From contig CAVTRI010000001.1 of assembly GCA_963737075.1 (NCBI GenBank), positions 1,736,001 to 1,800,000 on the forward strand: a stretch of DNA of 64,000 nt. The letters run 5' to 3'. Position numbers and translations under genes: made by a program. This DNA is from CAVTRI01 sp963737075 (GTDB lineage: Bacteria; Actinomycetota; Acidimicrobiia; Acidimicrobiales; Palsa-688). Shown in pieces: positions 18,138 through 26,680 of the stretch. Numbering within the stretch: the stretch's first letter is position 1; each line of letters begins with the position of its first letter. A model generated the notes under the pieces. It was not told the DNA's origin. It saw only the letters and a list, made by a program, of their open reading frames with translations, and searched no databases.

Positions 18138-19323
18138 CGGGCGCGTCCGTCCACTCCACGGGCGGCAGGGGGTGGCGGAACAGGCCGGCAGCGTTGGCAT
18201 GCGTGACTTTTGCTACCTCGTCGTCGCCGAGCCCCTGAAACCGTTCTGCGAGGAGCGTCTGTGTATCCGGCCAGCTGGAATCGGCGTGCGGGTAGTCACT
18301 TTCCACCATGATGTGATCGACGCCGATCCGATCCCGTACTTGCAGGGTGGTGGGATCATCGATGCTGCAGAACCAGAAGTTCCGGCGAACGGCCTCGCTC
18401 GGCGACACATCCCCCGCCCACACCCGGTCGCCGCCCACGCCGGAATGCGCCATGACGTAATCGAGGCGATCGAGGAGCATCGGAACCCAGCCGATCCCGC
18501 CCTCCGACAGAGCGACGTTCAGCGCCGGGAAGCGCAGCGGGATGCCCGCCCACAACCACTCCGCGGTGGCGGCCAGGGCGTTGACGGGAAAGAGGGTGGT
18601 CGCCTGCTCCAGCGGTGCGCCGGGCGAGGTGCTCGCCGACCACGCCGCCGACCCGGTGTGGAGGCACACCACCGTCCCGGTCTCCTCACACGCACGCAGC
18701 AGCGAATCCCAATGCCGCGTGTGCATCGACGGCAGGCCCAGATGGTGCGGGTCTTCCGGGAAGCTGAGCGCCTTGAACCCTCGTGCCGCGTTTCGCCGGA
18801 CCTCCTCGGCCGCGACCGCGGCGTCGAGCAGCCAGGTGATCTGCAACGCGATGATCCGCTCCGGGTACGTCCCGGCCCAGACCTCGTGGTGCCAGTCGTT
18901 CCAGGCGCGCACGCAGGCGAGCCCCAGCTCTGGGTCGCGGCTGCGGGAGAAGACCGACCCCGCAAATCCTGCGATCAGAGACGGGAAGCACAGCGACGCC
19001 CATAGGCCGGCGGTGTCCATGTCCGCCACCCGGGCGTGGATGTCCCAACACCCTTTGCGCATCTCATCGAAGCGGGCCGGTTGCATCGACCACTCGTCCT
19101 TGGGTCGGCCGACGACAGCGTTGAGCCCGATGTTGGGGTACAGGTTGTCCTCGTATGACCACGCCTGTGCGCCGCCCTCGAGCTCAATGAGGACCGGTGC
19201 CCGGTCTGCCACCGCCGCCGGCATCCGGTCCTCGAAGAGGTCCGGTGGCTCGATCAGGTGGTCGTCGACGGAGATGATCGTGTACGTGCGGGACCGGCGG
19301 TCAGGATCGGGTAACAGCGTCAT
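18130..19323 (-). CDS. amidohydrolase_2 family (TIM-barrel) metal-dependent hydrolase
   Basis: A 397-aa protein beginning with TIISVDDHLIEPPDLFEDRMP, the amidohydrolase-2 opening in which D-D-H provides the metal-binding residues. Later EGGIGWVPMLLDRLDYV, FWFCSIDDP and ESDYPHADSSWPDT carry the barrel's His and Asp ligands. Related enzymes decarboxylate or hydrolyse aromatic acids, such as 2-amino-3-carboxymuconate semialdehyde decarboxylase. It starts at ATG 19323 directly after the ferredoxin TAA (TAAATG) and its TGA overlaps the deacylase GTG. A close relative is at 45517-46732. Substrate unknown. Confidence 0.9.
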   Translation of the reverse strand: MTLLPDPDRRSRTYTIISVDDHLIEPPDLFEDRMPAAVADRAPVLIELEGGAQAWSYEDNLYPNIGLNAVVGRPKDEWSMQPARFDEMRKGCWDIHARVADMDTAGLWASLCFPSLIAGFAGSVFSRSRDPELGLACVRAWNDWHHEVWAGTYPERIIALQITWLLDAAVAAEEVRRNAARGFKALSFPEDPHHLGLPSMHTRHWDSLLRACEETGTVVCLHTGSAAWSASTSPGAPLEQATTLFPVNALAATAEWLWAGIPLRFPALNVALSEGGIGWVPMLLDRLDYVMAHSGVGGDRVWAGDVSPSEAVRRNFWFCSIDDPTTLQVRDRIGVDHIMVESDYPHADSSWPDTQTLLAERFQGLGDDEVAKVTHANAAGLFRHPLPPVEWTDAPGA

Positions 19324-19539
19324 TTACGGCGCCAGGTCCCGCAGGTGGATGGCTCGGGTCGGGCAGTTCTCGGCAGCCAGGCGGACCCGGTCCTGGTGGC
19401 ACTGGGGGTCGGCGACCAGGATGGCGACGCCGTCGTCATCGAGGTCGAACACTCCCGGGGCCCAGAAGGAGCAGTTGCCCGATCCCATGCAAGCCTCACG
19501 GTCGATCGTGACCTCGACCGACGCGTCCGCATCGCTCAT
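19324..19539 (-). CDS. 3Fe-4S ferredoxin, P450 redox partner
   Basis: A 71-aa ferredoxin starting at ATG 19539; its ATG overlaps the P450 TGA. C-M-G-S-G-N-C (first and second Cys) and E-N-C-P near residue 59 are the 3Fe-4S ligands; a Gly sits where a fourth Cys would be in 4Fe-4S proteins. Such small ferredoxins sit next to actinobacterial P450s and carry electrons to the heme. The link to the adjacent P450 is by context; the reductase is not in the window. Confidence 0.93.
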   Translation of the reverse strand: MSDADASVEVTIDREACMGSGNCSFWAPGVFDLDDDGVAILVADPQCHQDRVRLAAENCPTRAIHLRDLAP

Positions 19540-20720
19540 GCCGGGGTGAACACGAGGGGCAGGCGGTCGGCCTGGCGGATGCCCGGGGAGAAGTGGATGT
19601 CCGCCCCGTCGGCAATGCGGTAGTCGGGGATCCGCCGGTGAAATTCCTCCAGCGCGATTCGCACTTCCAGTCGCGCCAAATGGGCGCCGAGGCAGAGATG
19701 ATTGCCGGCTCCGAACGCGACGTGACGATTGTCGGTGCGGTCGAAATCGACCCGGCGAGGGCCGAACATCTCCTCGTCCTGGTTGGCGGCCCCGAGCACG
19801 AGGGTGATCTTGTCGCCCCCACACAAGCGAACTCCGCCAAGCTGGATGTCCCGGGTGAGAAGCCGGGGCACGCCGATCACCGGAGTGGCCCAGCGCAACA
19901 ACTCTTCGACGGCTGCCGGGATGCACGCCGGCTCATCGATCAGGCGCTGACGCTGGTCGGGGTAGGTGGCCAAGAAGGCGACCATGCAGTCGAGGGTCGC
20001 GGTGACCGTGTCGAGGCCGCCCAGCAGGAGCAGATGCGCCATGCCCAACAGCTCTGTCTCGGTGAGGGGCAGACCGCCGATTTCGGCGTGGACGATCGTT
20101 GACAGCAACGAGTCGTCGCGGTCGCGGCGACGCTCCTCGATGGCGCGCCGGAAATAGTCGCTTATCGCTCGGGCCGTCGCGTCACGAATCCGCTTCGCTC
20201 CCTCGAAGTCGCCTGGCTCGACCGCAGGGCGGATGCTGTCGTCCCGCCATTTGAGAAACATAGGAAGGTCTTCGCGCGGGAGCCCCATGAGCGCCAGGAA
20301 GATTCCCGAAGGCAGCGGCGTGGCGAAATCTTCGTGGAGGTCGCAAGCACCCTTGGGGGCGAAGTCGTCGATGAGCCCGGTCACGGTCCGACGGACCTCA
20401 GGCGCCAGCCGCTCGATTTCCCGCGGTACGAACCGCGGGTTGAGCACACGCCGGTAGGCGGTATGGCGAGGCGGATCGACCTCCACGGGGATCATCGGCT
20501 GCTCACCCAGGCCCACGTTGTCGGCGGAGCTGAACACCTCCGGGTGGCGCAACGCGAACAAGACGTCCTCGTAGCGCGAGATCAACGCCGAGGGGCTCCC
20601 CACCATGTGGCCGCGTAGCACCGGGCACTCCGCCAGCAGGCTGTCGTACGTCGAGTGAGGGTCGTCGGCCACGTCCGGCCCGAACAGGACGCCAGTCAGG
20701 TCGGGCAGTTGCTCATCCAC
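19536..20720 (-). CDS. cytochrome P450
   Basis: A 394-aa bacterial P450. The I-helix GGLDTVTATL, the ExxR motif E-E-L-L-R and the heme-binding FGAGNHLCLG with Cys343 as thiolate ligand are present. The catalytic acid-alcohol pair normally before the heme I-helix is G-G-L-D-T. Start GTG 20720 is chosen because GGAGG lies 7 nt upstream; GTG 20747 is possible and longer frames are not real. First gene of the operon with its ferredoxin and two amidohydrolases, so the monooxygenase and the hydrolases likely work on one degradation or modification pathway. Substrate unknown. Confidence 0.95.
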   Translation of the reverse strand: MDEQLPDLTGVLFGPDVADDPHSTYDSLLAECPVLRGHMVGSPSALISRYEDVLFALRHPEVFSSADNVGLGEQPMIPVEVDPPRHTAYRRVLNPRFVPREIERLAPEVRRTVTGLIDDFAPKGACDLHEDFATPLPSGIFLALMGLPREDLPMFLKWRDDSIRPAVEPGDFEGAKRIRDATARAISDYFRRAIEERRRDRDDSLLSTIVHAEIGGLPLTETELLGMAHLLLLGGLDTVTATLDCMVAFLATYPDQRQRLIDEPACIPAAVEELLRWATPVIGVPRLLTRDIQLGGVRLCGGDKITLVLGAANQDEEMFGPRRVDFDRTDNRHVAFGAGNHLCLGAHLARLEVRIALEEFHRRIPDYRIADGADIHFSPGIRQADRLPLVFTPA

Positions 20721-20891
20721 GGGATGGCCTCCGACTCGAAGCCGCACGATGCGGGGTGAGCGTCGCCAGACGGAACCGCCAGACGAGGGCGGCGACAAGC
20801 TTGGCCCCCATCGGCGAAGACGCCATATGCTCAATGTCGCACGCCCGTGCCAAGAAGGGCAAGTTTGACCGGCCCCGCCGCTCCGGCTCGC

Positions 20892-20897
20892 TAGGGT
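20892..20897 (+). promoter_or_regulatory. -10-like box (TAGGGT), possible leaderless start
   Basis: TAGGGT ends 9 nt before ATG 20907; no ribosome-binding site is seen between them. Confidence 0.3.
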
Positions 20898-20906
20898 TGG
20901 GGCCGC

Positions 20907-21611
20907 ATGCTCTTCATCCACGAGACGCACTCGGTCGTCGGTCGCTGCGAAGACGAGTTCGAGGAAGCGTTCCGCGGCCCGGACGGTTACATGCAGCGAG
21001 TGGCGCAAGGCAGCCCGGCCCGTTTGTTGTGGTATCTCGACCACGCGCACGGGACCGGTCCCGCCTACACGGTGGTGACGGTCACCGCGGTCCCCGACGC
21101 CGAGGCGTGGGCACACCTCGCCGCCCGCATGGCTGAAGGCGACTTGCGTGACTGGGTGGGGACCATCGACCAGCTGCGCTACGACGCGGTCGCCAAGATC
21201 CTCCGACCCCTTCCGTGGTCAGGGCTCACATCCGTCGAGCTGGAGGACGTGCCCACCGAGCCGGTCGAGCGCAAGCCGGTCCTCTTCATGGAGGACACCG
21301 CCAACCCGCGGCCGGGCCGCGTGCACGACTACATCCGCGTCGCAGGGCAGCAGTACGCGCCCAGCTTGCGGCGGAGCAACCCGCTTCTCGAGATGGTGGC
21401 CGCCTTCCAGCCGCTCTTCGGGACCGGGCGACGGCGCGAGATTCTGCTGTGGCAGCGCGTCGCCGATGAGCAGGCCCTTCTGCGGCTGTTGACCACCCCC
21501 GTTCCGGAGGCCATGAAAGCGCCCGGCACCTGGATGCATGACGCGCTCGACGTCCGCGACCAGTGGACGAGCCGGCTGCTGCGGACGTCGCCATGGTCGC
21601 CGCTGGGCTGA
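20907..21611 (+). CDS. uncharacterised protein, duplicated alpha/beta-barrel-like domains
   Basis: A 234-aa protein I do not recognise firmly. Two halves look related: LFIHETHSVVGRCEDEFEEAF with YVVTVTAVPD-like strands, and VLFMEDTANPRPGRVHDYI with REILLWQRVADEQ. Each has a beta strand, an acidic helix with an early Tyr or His, and a second strand, which resembles the dimeric ferredoxin-like barrel of NIPSNAP/EthD proteins. No membrane segment or signal peptide. It is divergent from the P450 operon and may serve the same pathway. Start ATG 20907 has a TAGGGT box 9 nt upstream, consistent with a leaderless mRNA. Confidence 0.6.
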   Translation: MLFIHETHSVVGRCEDEFEEAFRGPDGYMQRVAQGSPARLLWYLDHAHGTGPAYTVVTVTAVPDAEAWAHLAARMAEGDLRDWVGTIDQLRYDAVAKILRPLPWSGLTSVELEDVPTEPVERKPVLFMEDTANPRPGRVHDYIRVAGQQYAPSLRRSNPLLEMVAAFQPLFGTGRRREILLWQRVADEQALLRLLTTPVPEAMKAPGTWMHDALDVRDQWTSRLLRTSPWSPLG

Positions 21612-21624
21612 GGGCCTGCGCCGA

Positions 21625-22044
21625 TCAGTCCATGGAGATATCGCAGACGTCTGGCCGGAAGACAGCCAGTCCGGTGTAGAGCACGGCGATCGAGGCCAGC
21701 CACGCGAGCAAGGCGAGGACCAGGACCAGGGCCGAGTTGTAGCGAGTGAACATCGCCTCGCCGACGGCTGCAAAGATCACCAGGGCCAGTCCGCCCAGGA
21801 CCGCCCCGATGGCGTCACGGTCGGCCTTTCGCGTCCCCTCCTTTTCTTCCACCATGGTGAGCGATGCGGGGAGGATGGCAGGAAAGGCCAGAAAGACACC
21901 GCCGAGTCGGGCACCGAAGCTATGAGCGATGAGACCGGCGACGACCGAGACGGCGGCGCCCAGGGCGAAGCGGATGCCCATGTCCTTCGCGTTTGCGTTG
22001 AGCGCATTGCGGGGCTGGAAGACGGGGAAAACCTCAGTGCGCAC
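21625..22044 (-). CDS. DUF3147-family membrane protein
   Basis: A 139-aa protein with about four hydrophobic helices. The signature-like stretch LGGVFLAFPAILPASL followed by acidic MVEEKEG and later AIGAVLGGLALVIF match DUF3147 proteins, small integral membrane proteins of unknown role. The GTG start at 22044 overlaps the end of the next gene by 11 bp, so the two form one operon. The C-terminus is hydrophobic. It probably forms a pair with the upstream paralogue. Confidence 0.7.
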   Translation of the reverse strand: MRTEVFPVFQPRNALNANAKDMGIRFALGAAVSVVAGLIAHSFGARLGGVFLAFPAILPASLTMVEEKEGTRKADRDAIGAVLGGLALVIFAAVGEAMFTRYNSALVLVLALLAWLASIAVLYTGLAVFRPDVCDISMD

Positions 22045-22387
22045 CGACGAACACCGCCCAGTAGAGCCCGAGGCTCACCGCGGCCCAACCGACGACGGCC
22101 ACGACCGATCCCCAGAACGCACGTAGCCGCGGGATGACCGTCACGGCGACCACACAGCACGCCGCCATGCCGATACCGCCGACCACCATGCCCGTTGAGG
22201 AATCCCTAGCTTTGTGGGCGGATTCGGTGACGACCGTGATCGCCAAGCTGGCGACGGCGACCGACGGTGCAGCTGCGAACAGGCCGGCGAACGCTTTCGG
22301 CTGGACGGATTCGCTGACGAGTGCGAACACCGTCACCAGCAGGCCACCAGCCAGTCCCCGTAGAACGAGCACGGCGATGAATGGCAC
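22034..22387 (-). CDS. DUF3147-family membrane protein (paralogue)
   Basis: A 117-aa membrane protein starting at GTG 22387, preferred because GGGAGG lies 4 nt upstream; a longer frame to 22459 reaches into sequence without a good start site. It has VLRGLAGGLLVTVFALVSE, AGLFAAAPSVAVASLAI and a glycine-rich central helix, the same layout as its downstream neighbour. The two overlap by 11 bp. Likely a heteromeric pair; function unknown. Confidence 0.68.
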   Translation of the reverse strand: MPFIAVLVLRGLAGGLLVTVFALVSESVQPKAFAGLFAAAPSVAVASLAITVVTESAHKARDSSTGMVVGGIGMAACCVVAVTVIPRLRAFWGSVVAVVGWAAVSLGLYWAVFVGAH

Positions 22388-22461
22388 GGACCCTCCCGAT
22401 CCCTCGTCGGTACGGACTCCTTTGACATTCCCCGACGGGCATGGGGTGAACCCTGGCACGG

Positions 22462-22475
22462 CCAGCCGTGGCTGG
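22462..22475. promoter_or_regulatory. palindrome CCAGCC-GT-GGCTGG
   Basis: Perfect 6-bp arms in the intergenic region upstream of the DUF3147 pair and the amidohydrolase remnant. It could be an operator or chance in GC-rich DNA. Confidence 0.3.
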
Positions 22476-22514
22476 TGTACCGGCCACGCCCCTGGTGTTG
22501 TTGAGCGGCGCGTT

Positions 22515-22520
22515 TAGGCT
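22515..22520 (+). promoter_or_regulatory. -10-like box (TAGGCT) for the amidohydrolase remnant
   Basis: TAGGCT lies 6 nt before GTG 22527, leaderless spacing. It suggests the 5' end of the remnant is original and intact. Confidence 0.35.
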
Positions 22521-22526
22521 TAGGAC

Positions 22527-23013
22527 GTGGAGGCGTGGGCTGTCAACGGTGTTGAGCTGCCGTTCGGGGACCGCCCTCGCTCCTGGTGGATCGAGGAGAG
22601 TGGAGCCGTCCGTGAGCGGCCGGTGGCCGGCGCTGAGCCTCTGCCCGGCCGGTACGTCCTGTCGGGCCTGGTAGATGCGCATGCACACCCGACCATCGGC
22701 CCCGGGCCATCGGGACCGGGGCCATCGGGACCGGGGCCGCCAGGCGGCCGGGCGCTTCCTGGCTCTGGCCGGCCGCTACTTCGCTGATTTGCTGCCTGTC
22801 GCCGGCACGCTGCCTCGACAGGTGGCGCTTCTGGCCGAGATCGGCCTCGAACCAACAGACGCGATCGCCGCGGCCAGCATCTGGCCTCGCCGGTTCCTGG
22901 AAATCGAATCCAAGACCGCAGATCTGGTGGCCTATCACCACGATCCGCGCAACGATCCTGGGGAAATTGCTCGACCGGCGGCGGTCGTCGTGCAAGGAAA
23001 GCGCATTCGATGA
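22527..23013 (+). pseudogene. amidohydrolase with large internal deletion
   Basis: The first part (22527 to about 22700) reads as an amidohydrolase start, with GRYVLSGLVDAHAHPTIG giving the H-x-H metal ligands. The last part, in another frame and ending at 23013, reads as the C-terminus of the same family: LLAEIGLEPTDAIAAASIWP, then ADLVAYHHDPRND and a final AAVVVQGKRIR. About 250 residues that carry the rest of the barrel and its metal ligands are missing. At the join is a short tandem duplication, CATCGGGACCGGGGC twice, which would favour slippage or recombination. The frame also differs across the join. Non-functional as drawn. Confidence 0.78.
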
Positions 23014-23016
23014 TCG

Positions 23017-23664
23017 TCAGCGACGCCGGGCGCGCAGGACGACGTCGGCGATATGCGGCGTGCCGGGCGGCGGGTCGACGCGCGGTTCGACCGCGTGCAG
23101 TTCGACGGTGAAGTCGTCGCCTAGCAGCTCACCGAGGTCGTCGGCACCGACATAGTGGGCCGGGTCGACTCCCTGAGACTTCATGTGCTCACGATGCTCG
23201 TCGTCGAGGTCGTGGTAGACGGCGAGCAACAAGCCGCCAGGGCGCACCGCGTCGAGCACCGTCCGCACGGCCCGCTCGCCGCCGGCCTTGGGCAGCGCCG
23301 GGTACTGCAACGATACGAGGTCGAACGAGCGGGCCGGGAACGGAGTCTCAAGGACATCGCCGCGGACCCACTCGACCGAGGCGCCCGTCATCTTGGCAGC
23401 CTCCTGCGCCCGGGAAATAGCGACATCGGAGATGTCGATTGCTGTCACCGTCCAGCCACGTTCCGCCAGCCAGATGGCATCGGCGCCCTCGCCACAGCTG
23501 ACGTCGAGCGCTCGGCCGGGCGTGAGGGCGGCGACCTCGGCGACCAGCCGCCCGTTCGGCCGCCCGCTCCACATGGCCCCGTCGCGCTGGCTGTACCTGG
23601 CGTCCCACCCGGCCGCCTGCGACCCCGCCCCGAGCTGCTGCTCGATGTGTTCCTGGTCCTGCAT
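23017..23664 (-). CDS. class I SAM-dependent methyltransferase
   Basis: A 215-aa methyltransferase. Motif I is ALDVSCGEGADAIWLAERG, with the acidic end of strand 2 in VTAIDISDVAI, motif for the adenine pocket VEWVRGDVLE and LVSLQYPALPK as the post-IV region. This layout is that of TehB/thiopurine methyltransferase-like enzymes acting on small molecules. Start ATG 23664 has a TACCGT box 7 nt upstream and no ribosome-binding site, so it may be leaderless. It is convergent with the amidohydrolase remnant and stands alone. Substrate unknown. Confidence 0.88.
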   Translation of the reverse strand: MQDQEHIEQQLGAGSQAAGWDARYSQRDGAMWSGRPNGRLVAEVAALTPGRALDVSCGEGADAIWLAERGWTVTAIDISDVAISRAQEAAKMTGASVEWVRGDVLETPFPARSFDLVSLQYPALPKAGGERAVRTVLDAVRPGGLLLAVYHDLDDEHREHMKSQGVDPAHYVGADDLGELLGDDFTVELHAVEPRVDPPPGTPHIADVVLRARRR

Positions 23665-23671
23665 GGTTTGT

Positions 23672-23677
23672 ACGGTA
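23672..23677 (-). promoter_or_regulatory. -10-like box (TACCGT), leaderless methyltransferase
   Basis: TACCGT on the minus strand, 7 nt before ATG 23664. Confidence 0.45.
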
Positions 23678-23746
23678 CGAGATCACGGGCGGCCTTGAGC
23701 TCTCCGTGCTGGCTTGGAGCGCCACCGGGGCTGGGCGGCCGGGGCC

Positions 23747-25699
23747 TCAAGTTCTAGTAGACGTCCGGAGCGAAGCAGTGCCTCCGTGGCGGCTTAGAAA
23801 TCCCAAGATGCGGCGGAGCCGATCCTCACCCGCCGACGGCGGCCCGGCCATCGGGAAGAAGGACAGGTGCGATCCACTTGGGTAGCGCACATACTCGACC
23901 TCCTTGCCGAACCACTTGAGCGCCGCGAAGAATTCGTCCGCCTGACCAGGCGGGCAGCGCAGGTCCCCGTCATTGACGTAAAGAAATACCGGAGTGCTTA
24001 CTTTGGGCGCGTACGCAAGCGGGGACTGCTCCCGGTAATGCTCCTCCCCCGACCAGGGGTCCTCGGCCATGGCGTCGGTGAAGTAAGCCCCGCCGTCCCA
24101 TGTGCCGAACTGGCTGGTCATGTTGACTACCGGGGCCCCGACGCAGGCGGCCCGGAACCGCGACGTCTTTCCGATAGTCAGCGCCGACATGAACCCGCCG
24201 TACGAGTACCCACCGATGAACTGACGCGTCGGGTCCGCGAGCCCGCGTTCGAGAACGTCGTCGACGCAGGCCATCAGGTCATCGAATGGGGCTCCGCCCC
24301 AGTCGCCCCGGACGAGCCGCGTGAAATCCTCGCCGTAGCCGATGCTGCCGCGTGGATTGGGCATCACTACGAGGTATCCGGCGGCGGCCAGCGCCTGGTA
24401 GTACGTGAAGATGTGAGGGATCGGGTTATACAGCTGCGGGCCGCCATGGATCTCGAGGTAGAGCGCCGGTTTACCCCGGCCGCGCCGGGCGGGAGGTCGC
24501 ATGACCCAGTACTCGATTTCTCGCCCGTCGCGTGAGGTGGCGGAGAGCCGCTCGGCACCAATCAGCCGGACAGAAGTCCGTAGCCGCTGGCCGGCCCCGC
24601 TCACGCGCCTCGGCGGTCCCTCCAGGGGCCCGCACCATACCTCGGCGGGCTCGTCGACCCACGCCGACGTGTAGGCGATCACGCGGCCGATCGCATCGAG
24701 GTCCATGACCTGCGCGTCGCCCTCGACCACCGGCGTACTCGTTTTGGCCTCCAACGTCGCCCGGTGGACGGTGATCGTGCCTCGCTCCACAACGCTGAAG
24801 AGCATCTCGTCAGAACCGATCCACGCGAAGCACCTGCCGGTGAGGCTGAACCCAGTCGGACGTTCCAAAGCGGAGGCAACGGGTGCTGGGGCAGCGCTGC
24901 GGTCAGCCGGTACCCATAGCAGATGGGCCTCCCTGCCGGCCTGCGGCCCGGGACCCACTAGCCCAGTGAAGGCGATCTTCGAGCCGTCCGGGGACCACGT
25001 CGGGAAGCCGCCCTCTATAAGGTTCTCCGTGATCCGGCGGGGGCGGCCGCCCCGAGCCGGGATGGTCCACACGTCGTGGTAGTCGACCCGATCGTCGCGC
25101 TTGGCTGACCGGTCCGAAACGTACGCGATCGTTGTCCCGTCGGGTGACCAGCTGGGAGCTGCGTGGTCGTAATCTCCGGACGTGAGCTGGCGGAGCTTCG
25201 ATGCCGCCACGTCATAGACGAACAGGTGGTCCCGGCCGTCGAGCCAACCGCGCCCGTCCAGCCGGCTGTACATCCCACGGATGACCCTGGGGGCGTTCTT
25301 GGGCCGATCATCCTGGACGTTGACAACCAATACCATGCGCTCCCCGCCGGGCGACCACTCCGCCCCGAGGACCGGCCCGGGCGCGGCTACGGACTGTGGG
25401 CTTCCGCCGTTCAGGGGGGCGAGCATCAGACCGGGTGGCCCGTCGCCGGTCGACATGTAGGCGAGCCAGCGCCCATCCGGCGACCATCGCGGGTTGGCGT
25501 CGTGGGGCCCGACGGAGAAGGCGCGGACTGGTGCGCTCCCATCTGTCGGGACCACCATGATCCGTGATTTCGGCTCGTCGCTCTCACAGTCGAGCGTCGT
25601 CTCACACCACGCCACCCGATCACCGTCGGCCGACAGCCGGGCATCCTGTGCCCATCCGAAGAGCCTGAGATCAGCCGGCTGGAACAGCCTCAAGGCCAT
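23747..25699 (-). CDS. S9-family peptidase (prolyl oligopeptidase/acylaminoacyl peptidase type)
   Basis: A 650-aa protein. The N-terminal two thirds is a beta-propeller with repeated W-S-P-D-G and S-A/P-D-G blades (for example RWSPDGRWLAY, TWSPDGSKIAF); the C-terminal alpha/beta hydrolase domain has Ser499 in GGYSYGGF, Asp577 or Asp579 in NDGDLRCPP and His611 in YPSGSHLSFF. The family cleaves short peptides after Pro or releases N-acyl amino acids. Start ATG 25699 is preferred; the frame remains open further up but encodes unfamily-like sequence. No signal peptide is seen, so it is probably cytoplasmic. A paralogue is at 48235-50208. Confidence 0.93.
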   Translation of the reverse strand: MALRLFQPADLRLFGWAQDARLSADGDRVAWCETTLDCESDEPKSRIMVVPTDGSAPVRAFSVGPHDANPRWSPDGRWLAYMSTGDGPPGLMLAPLNGGSPQSVAAPGPVLGAEWSPGGERMVLVVNVQDDRPKNAPRVIRGMYSRLDGRGWLDGRDHLFVYDVAASKLRQLTSGDYDHAAPSWSPDGTTIAYVSDRSAKRDDRVDYHDVWTIPARGGRPRRITENLIEGGFPTWSPDGSKIAFTGLVGPGPQAGREAHLLWVPADRSAAPAPVASALERPTGFSLTGRCFAWIGSDEMLFSVVERGTITVHRATLEAKTSTPVVEGDAQVMDLDAIGRVIAYTSAWVDEPAEVWCGPLEGPPRRVSGAGQRLRTSVRLIGAERLSATSRDGREIEYWVMRPPARRGRGKPALYLEIHGGPQLYNPIPHIFTYYQALAAAGYLVVMPNPRGSIGYGEDFTRLVRGDWGGAPFDDLMACVDDVLERGLADPTRQFIGGYSYGGFMSALTIGKTSRFRAACVGAPVVNMTSQFGTWDGGAYFTDAMAEDPWSGEEHYREQSPLAYAPKVSTPVFLYVNDGDLRCPPGQADEFFAALKWFGKEVEYVRYPSGSHLSFFPMAGPPSAGEDRLRRILGFLSRHGGTASLRTSTRT

Positions 25700-26111
25700 G
25701 GTTGCAGTCTCCCAGTTCGATGAGCCACCTGCGGCCGAGATTGTCTGACTGGCTACCGGAGTCACAGACGCGCCAACGGCGCAGTCCAAGGAAGACGGCG
25801 CGATCCGGGCTGATCCGACGAAGTGAACTGTGCGATCTATGCACGGAATCAGCCATGTATCGCACAGTCCTCTGGCCCTGCCGCGCGAGATCGCGCAGTC
25901 CACGTCTTGAGCACTGTCTCGGTGTGCCTCGAGATGGTTCGTACCTGCGGAGAGGGATGGATGCGGCGATGCGGGCCCGGATGGCCCCAAATGTTCCAAC
26001 GTGGCACGCATCGGCCCGCAGCCTCCCCACCGCCAAAGAGGGATTCGCAGGCAGCCGTCGGCATAGGCTCGCCACACGACCACTGTCACACCTGACCAGG
26101 GAGACCACCAC
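25700..26111. other. 412-bp intergenic region between S9 peptidase and VOC gene
   Basis: No gene is supported. It holds one clear inverted repeat (25827-25868), the promoters of the two divergent neighbours, and a GGGAG ribosome-binding site near 26099 for the VOC gene. No tRNA or repeat was seen. Confidence 0.5.
25827..25868. promoter_or_regulatory. 10-bp inverted repeat ACTGTGCGAT / ATCGCACAGT
   Basis: Perfect 10-bp arms at 25827-25836 and 25859-25868, 32 bp apart from start to start (about three helical turns), in a divergent intergenic region. It resembles a two-site operator more than a transcript hairpin because the loop is 22 nt. Possible targets are the S9 peptidase or the VOC gene. 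Confidence 0.5.
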
Positions 26112-26648
26112 GTGACCCAGATCCTTCCCGGACCGGCCCGCCTACACCACCACGCCACCGTGACCGACGACCAGGAAGCTACCCGACGCTTCTACGAGGA
26201 CGTTATCGGTATGCCGCTGGTCGCCACGTGGACCGAATCCGACGTCCTGTTCGGCGCCGAACGCACTTACTGCCACACCTTCTTCGCCCTCTCGGACGGC
26301 AGCGCACTGGCCTTTTTCCAGTTCGCAGACCCCGAGGACCAGAAGTTGTTCAAGACCGATATCAACTTCACGCCGTTTCGCCACATCGCGCTCGCCGTCG
26401 ACCAAGAGACCCAGGACGGCATCAAGAAGCGGATCGCCGACGCTGGCTACCAGGAACCTGACACGTTCGTTCTCAACCACGGATATTGCGTATCCCTGTA
26501 CATCACGGACCCCAACGGCCTCATCCTGGAGTTCACGGTCGACCATCCGGACGCCGACAAGATCAGTGACCAACGCCGTCGCACCGCGAGAGAGGACCTG
26601 GCCCGGTGGCTGGCCGGTGACCACAGCAGCAACAACGCCTACCGTTGA
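26112..26648 (+). CDS. VOC-family (glyoxalase/bleomycin resistance fold) protein
   Basis: A 178-aa protein with one VOC module. H13 region LHHHATVTDD, F-Y-E-D-V-I-G-M-P-L, HIALAVDQ and E in LILEFTVDH give the pattern of metal ligands seen in ring-cleavage dioxygenase and glyoxalase relatives. GTG start at 26112 has GGGAG upstream. The C-terminal helix is charged. It stands alone between a divergent S9 gene and a convergent DUF72 gene. The reaction cannot be told. Confidence 0.85.
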   Translation: MTQILPGPARLHHHATVTDDQEATRRFYEDVIGMPLVATWTESDVLFGAERTYCHTFFALSDGSALAFFQFADPEDQKLFKTDINFTPFRHIALAVDQETQDGIKKRIADAGYQEPDTFVLNHGYCVSLYITDPNGLILEFTVDHPDADKISDQRRRTAREDLARWLAGDHSSNNAYR

Positions 26649-26680
26649 TCGTGCCGGTTGCCACGGTCCCGCCGTAGGTC

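Noticed and set aside
25700..26158. Extension of the S9 peptidase to a 803-residue protein
   Set aside because: The extra N-terminus has no family match and crosses a promoter-like inverted repeat; ATG 25699 fits the family start.
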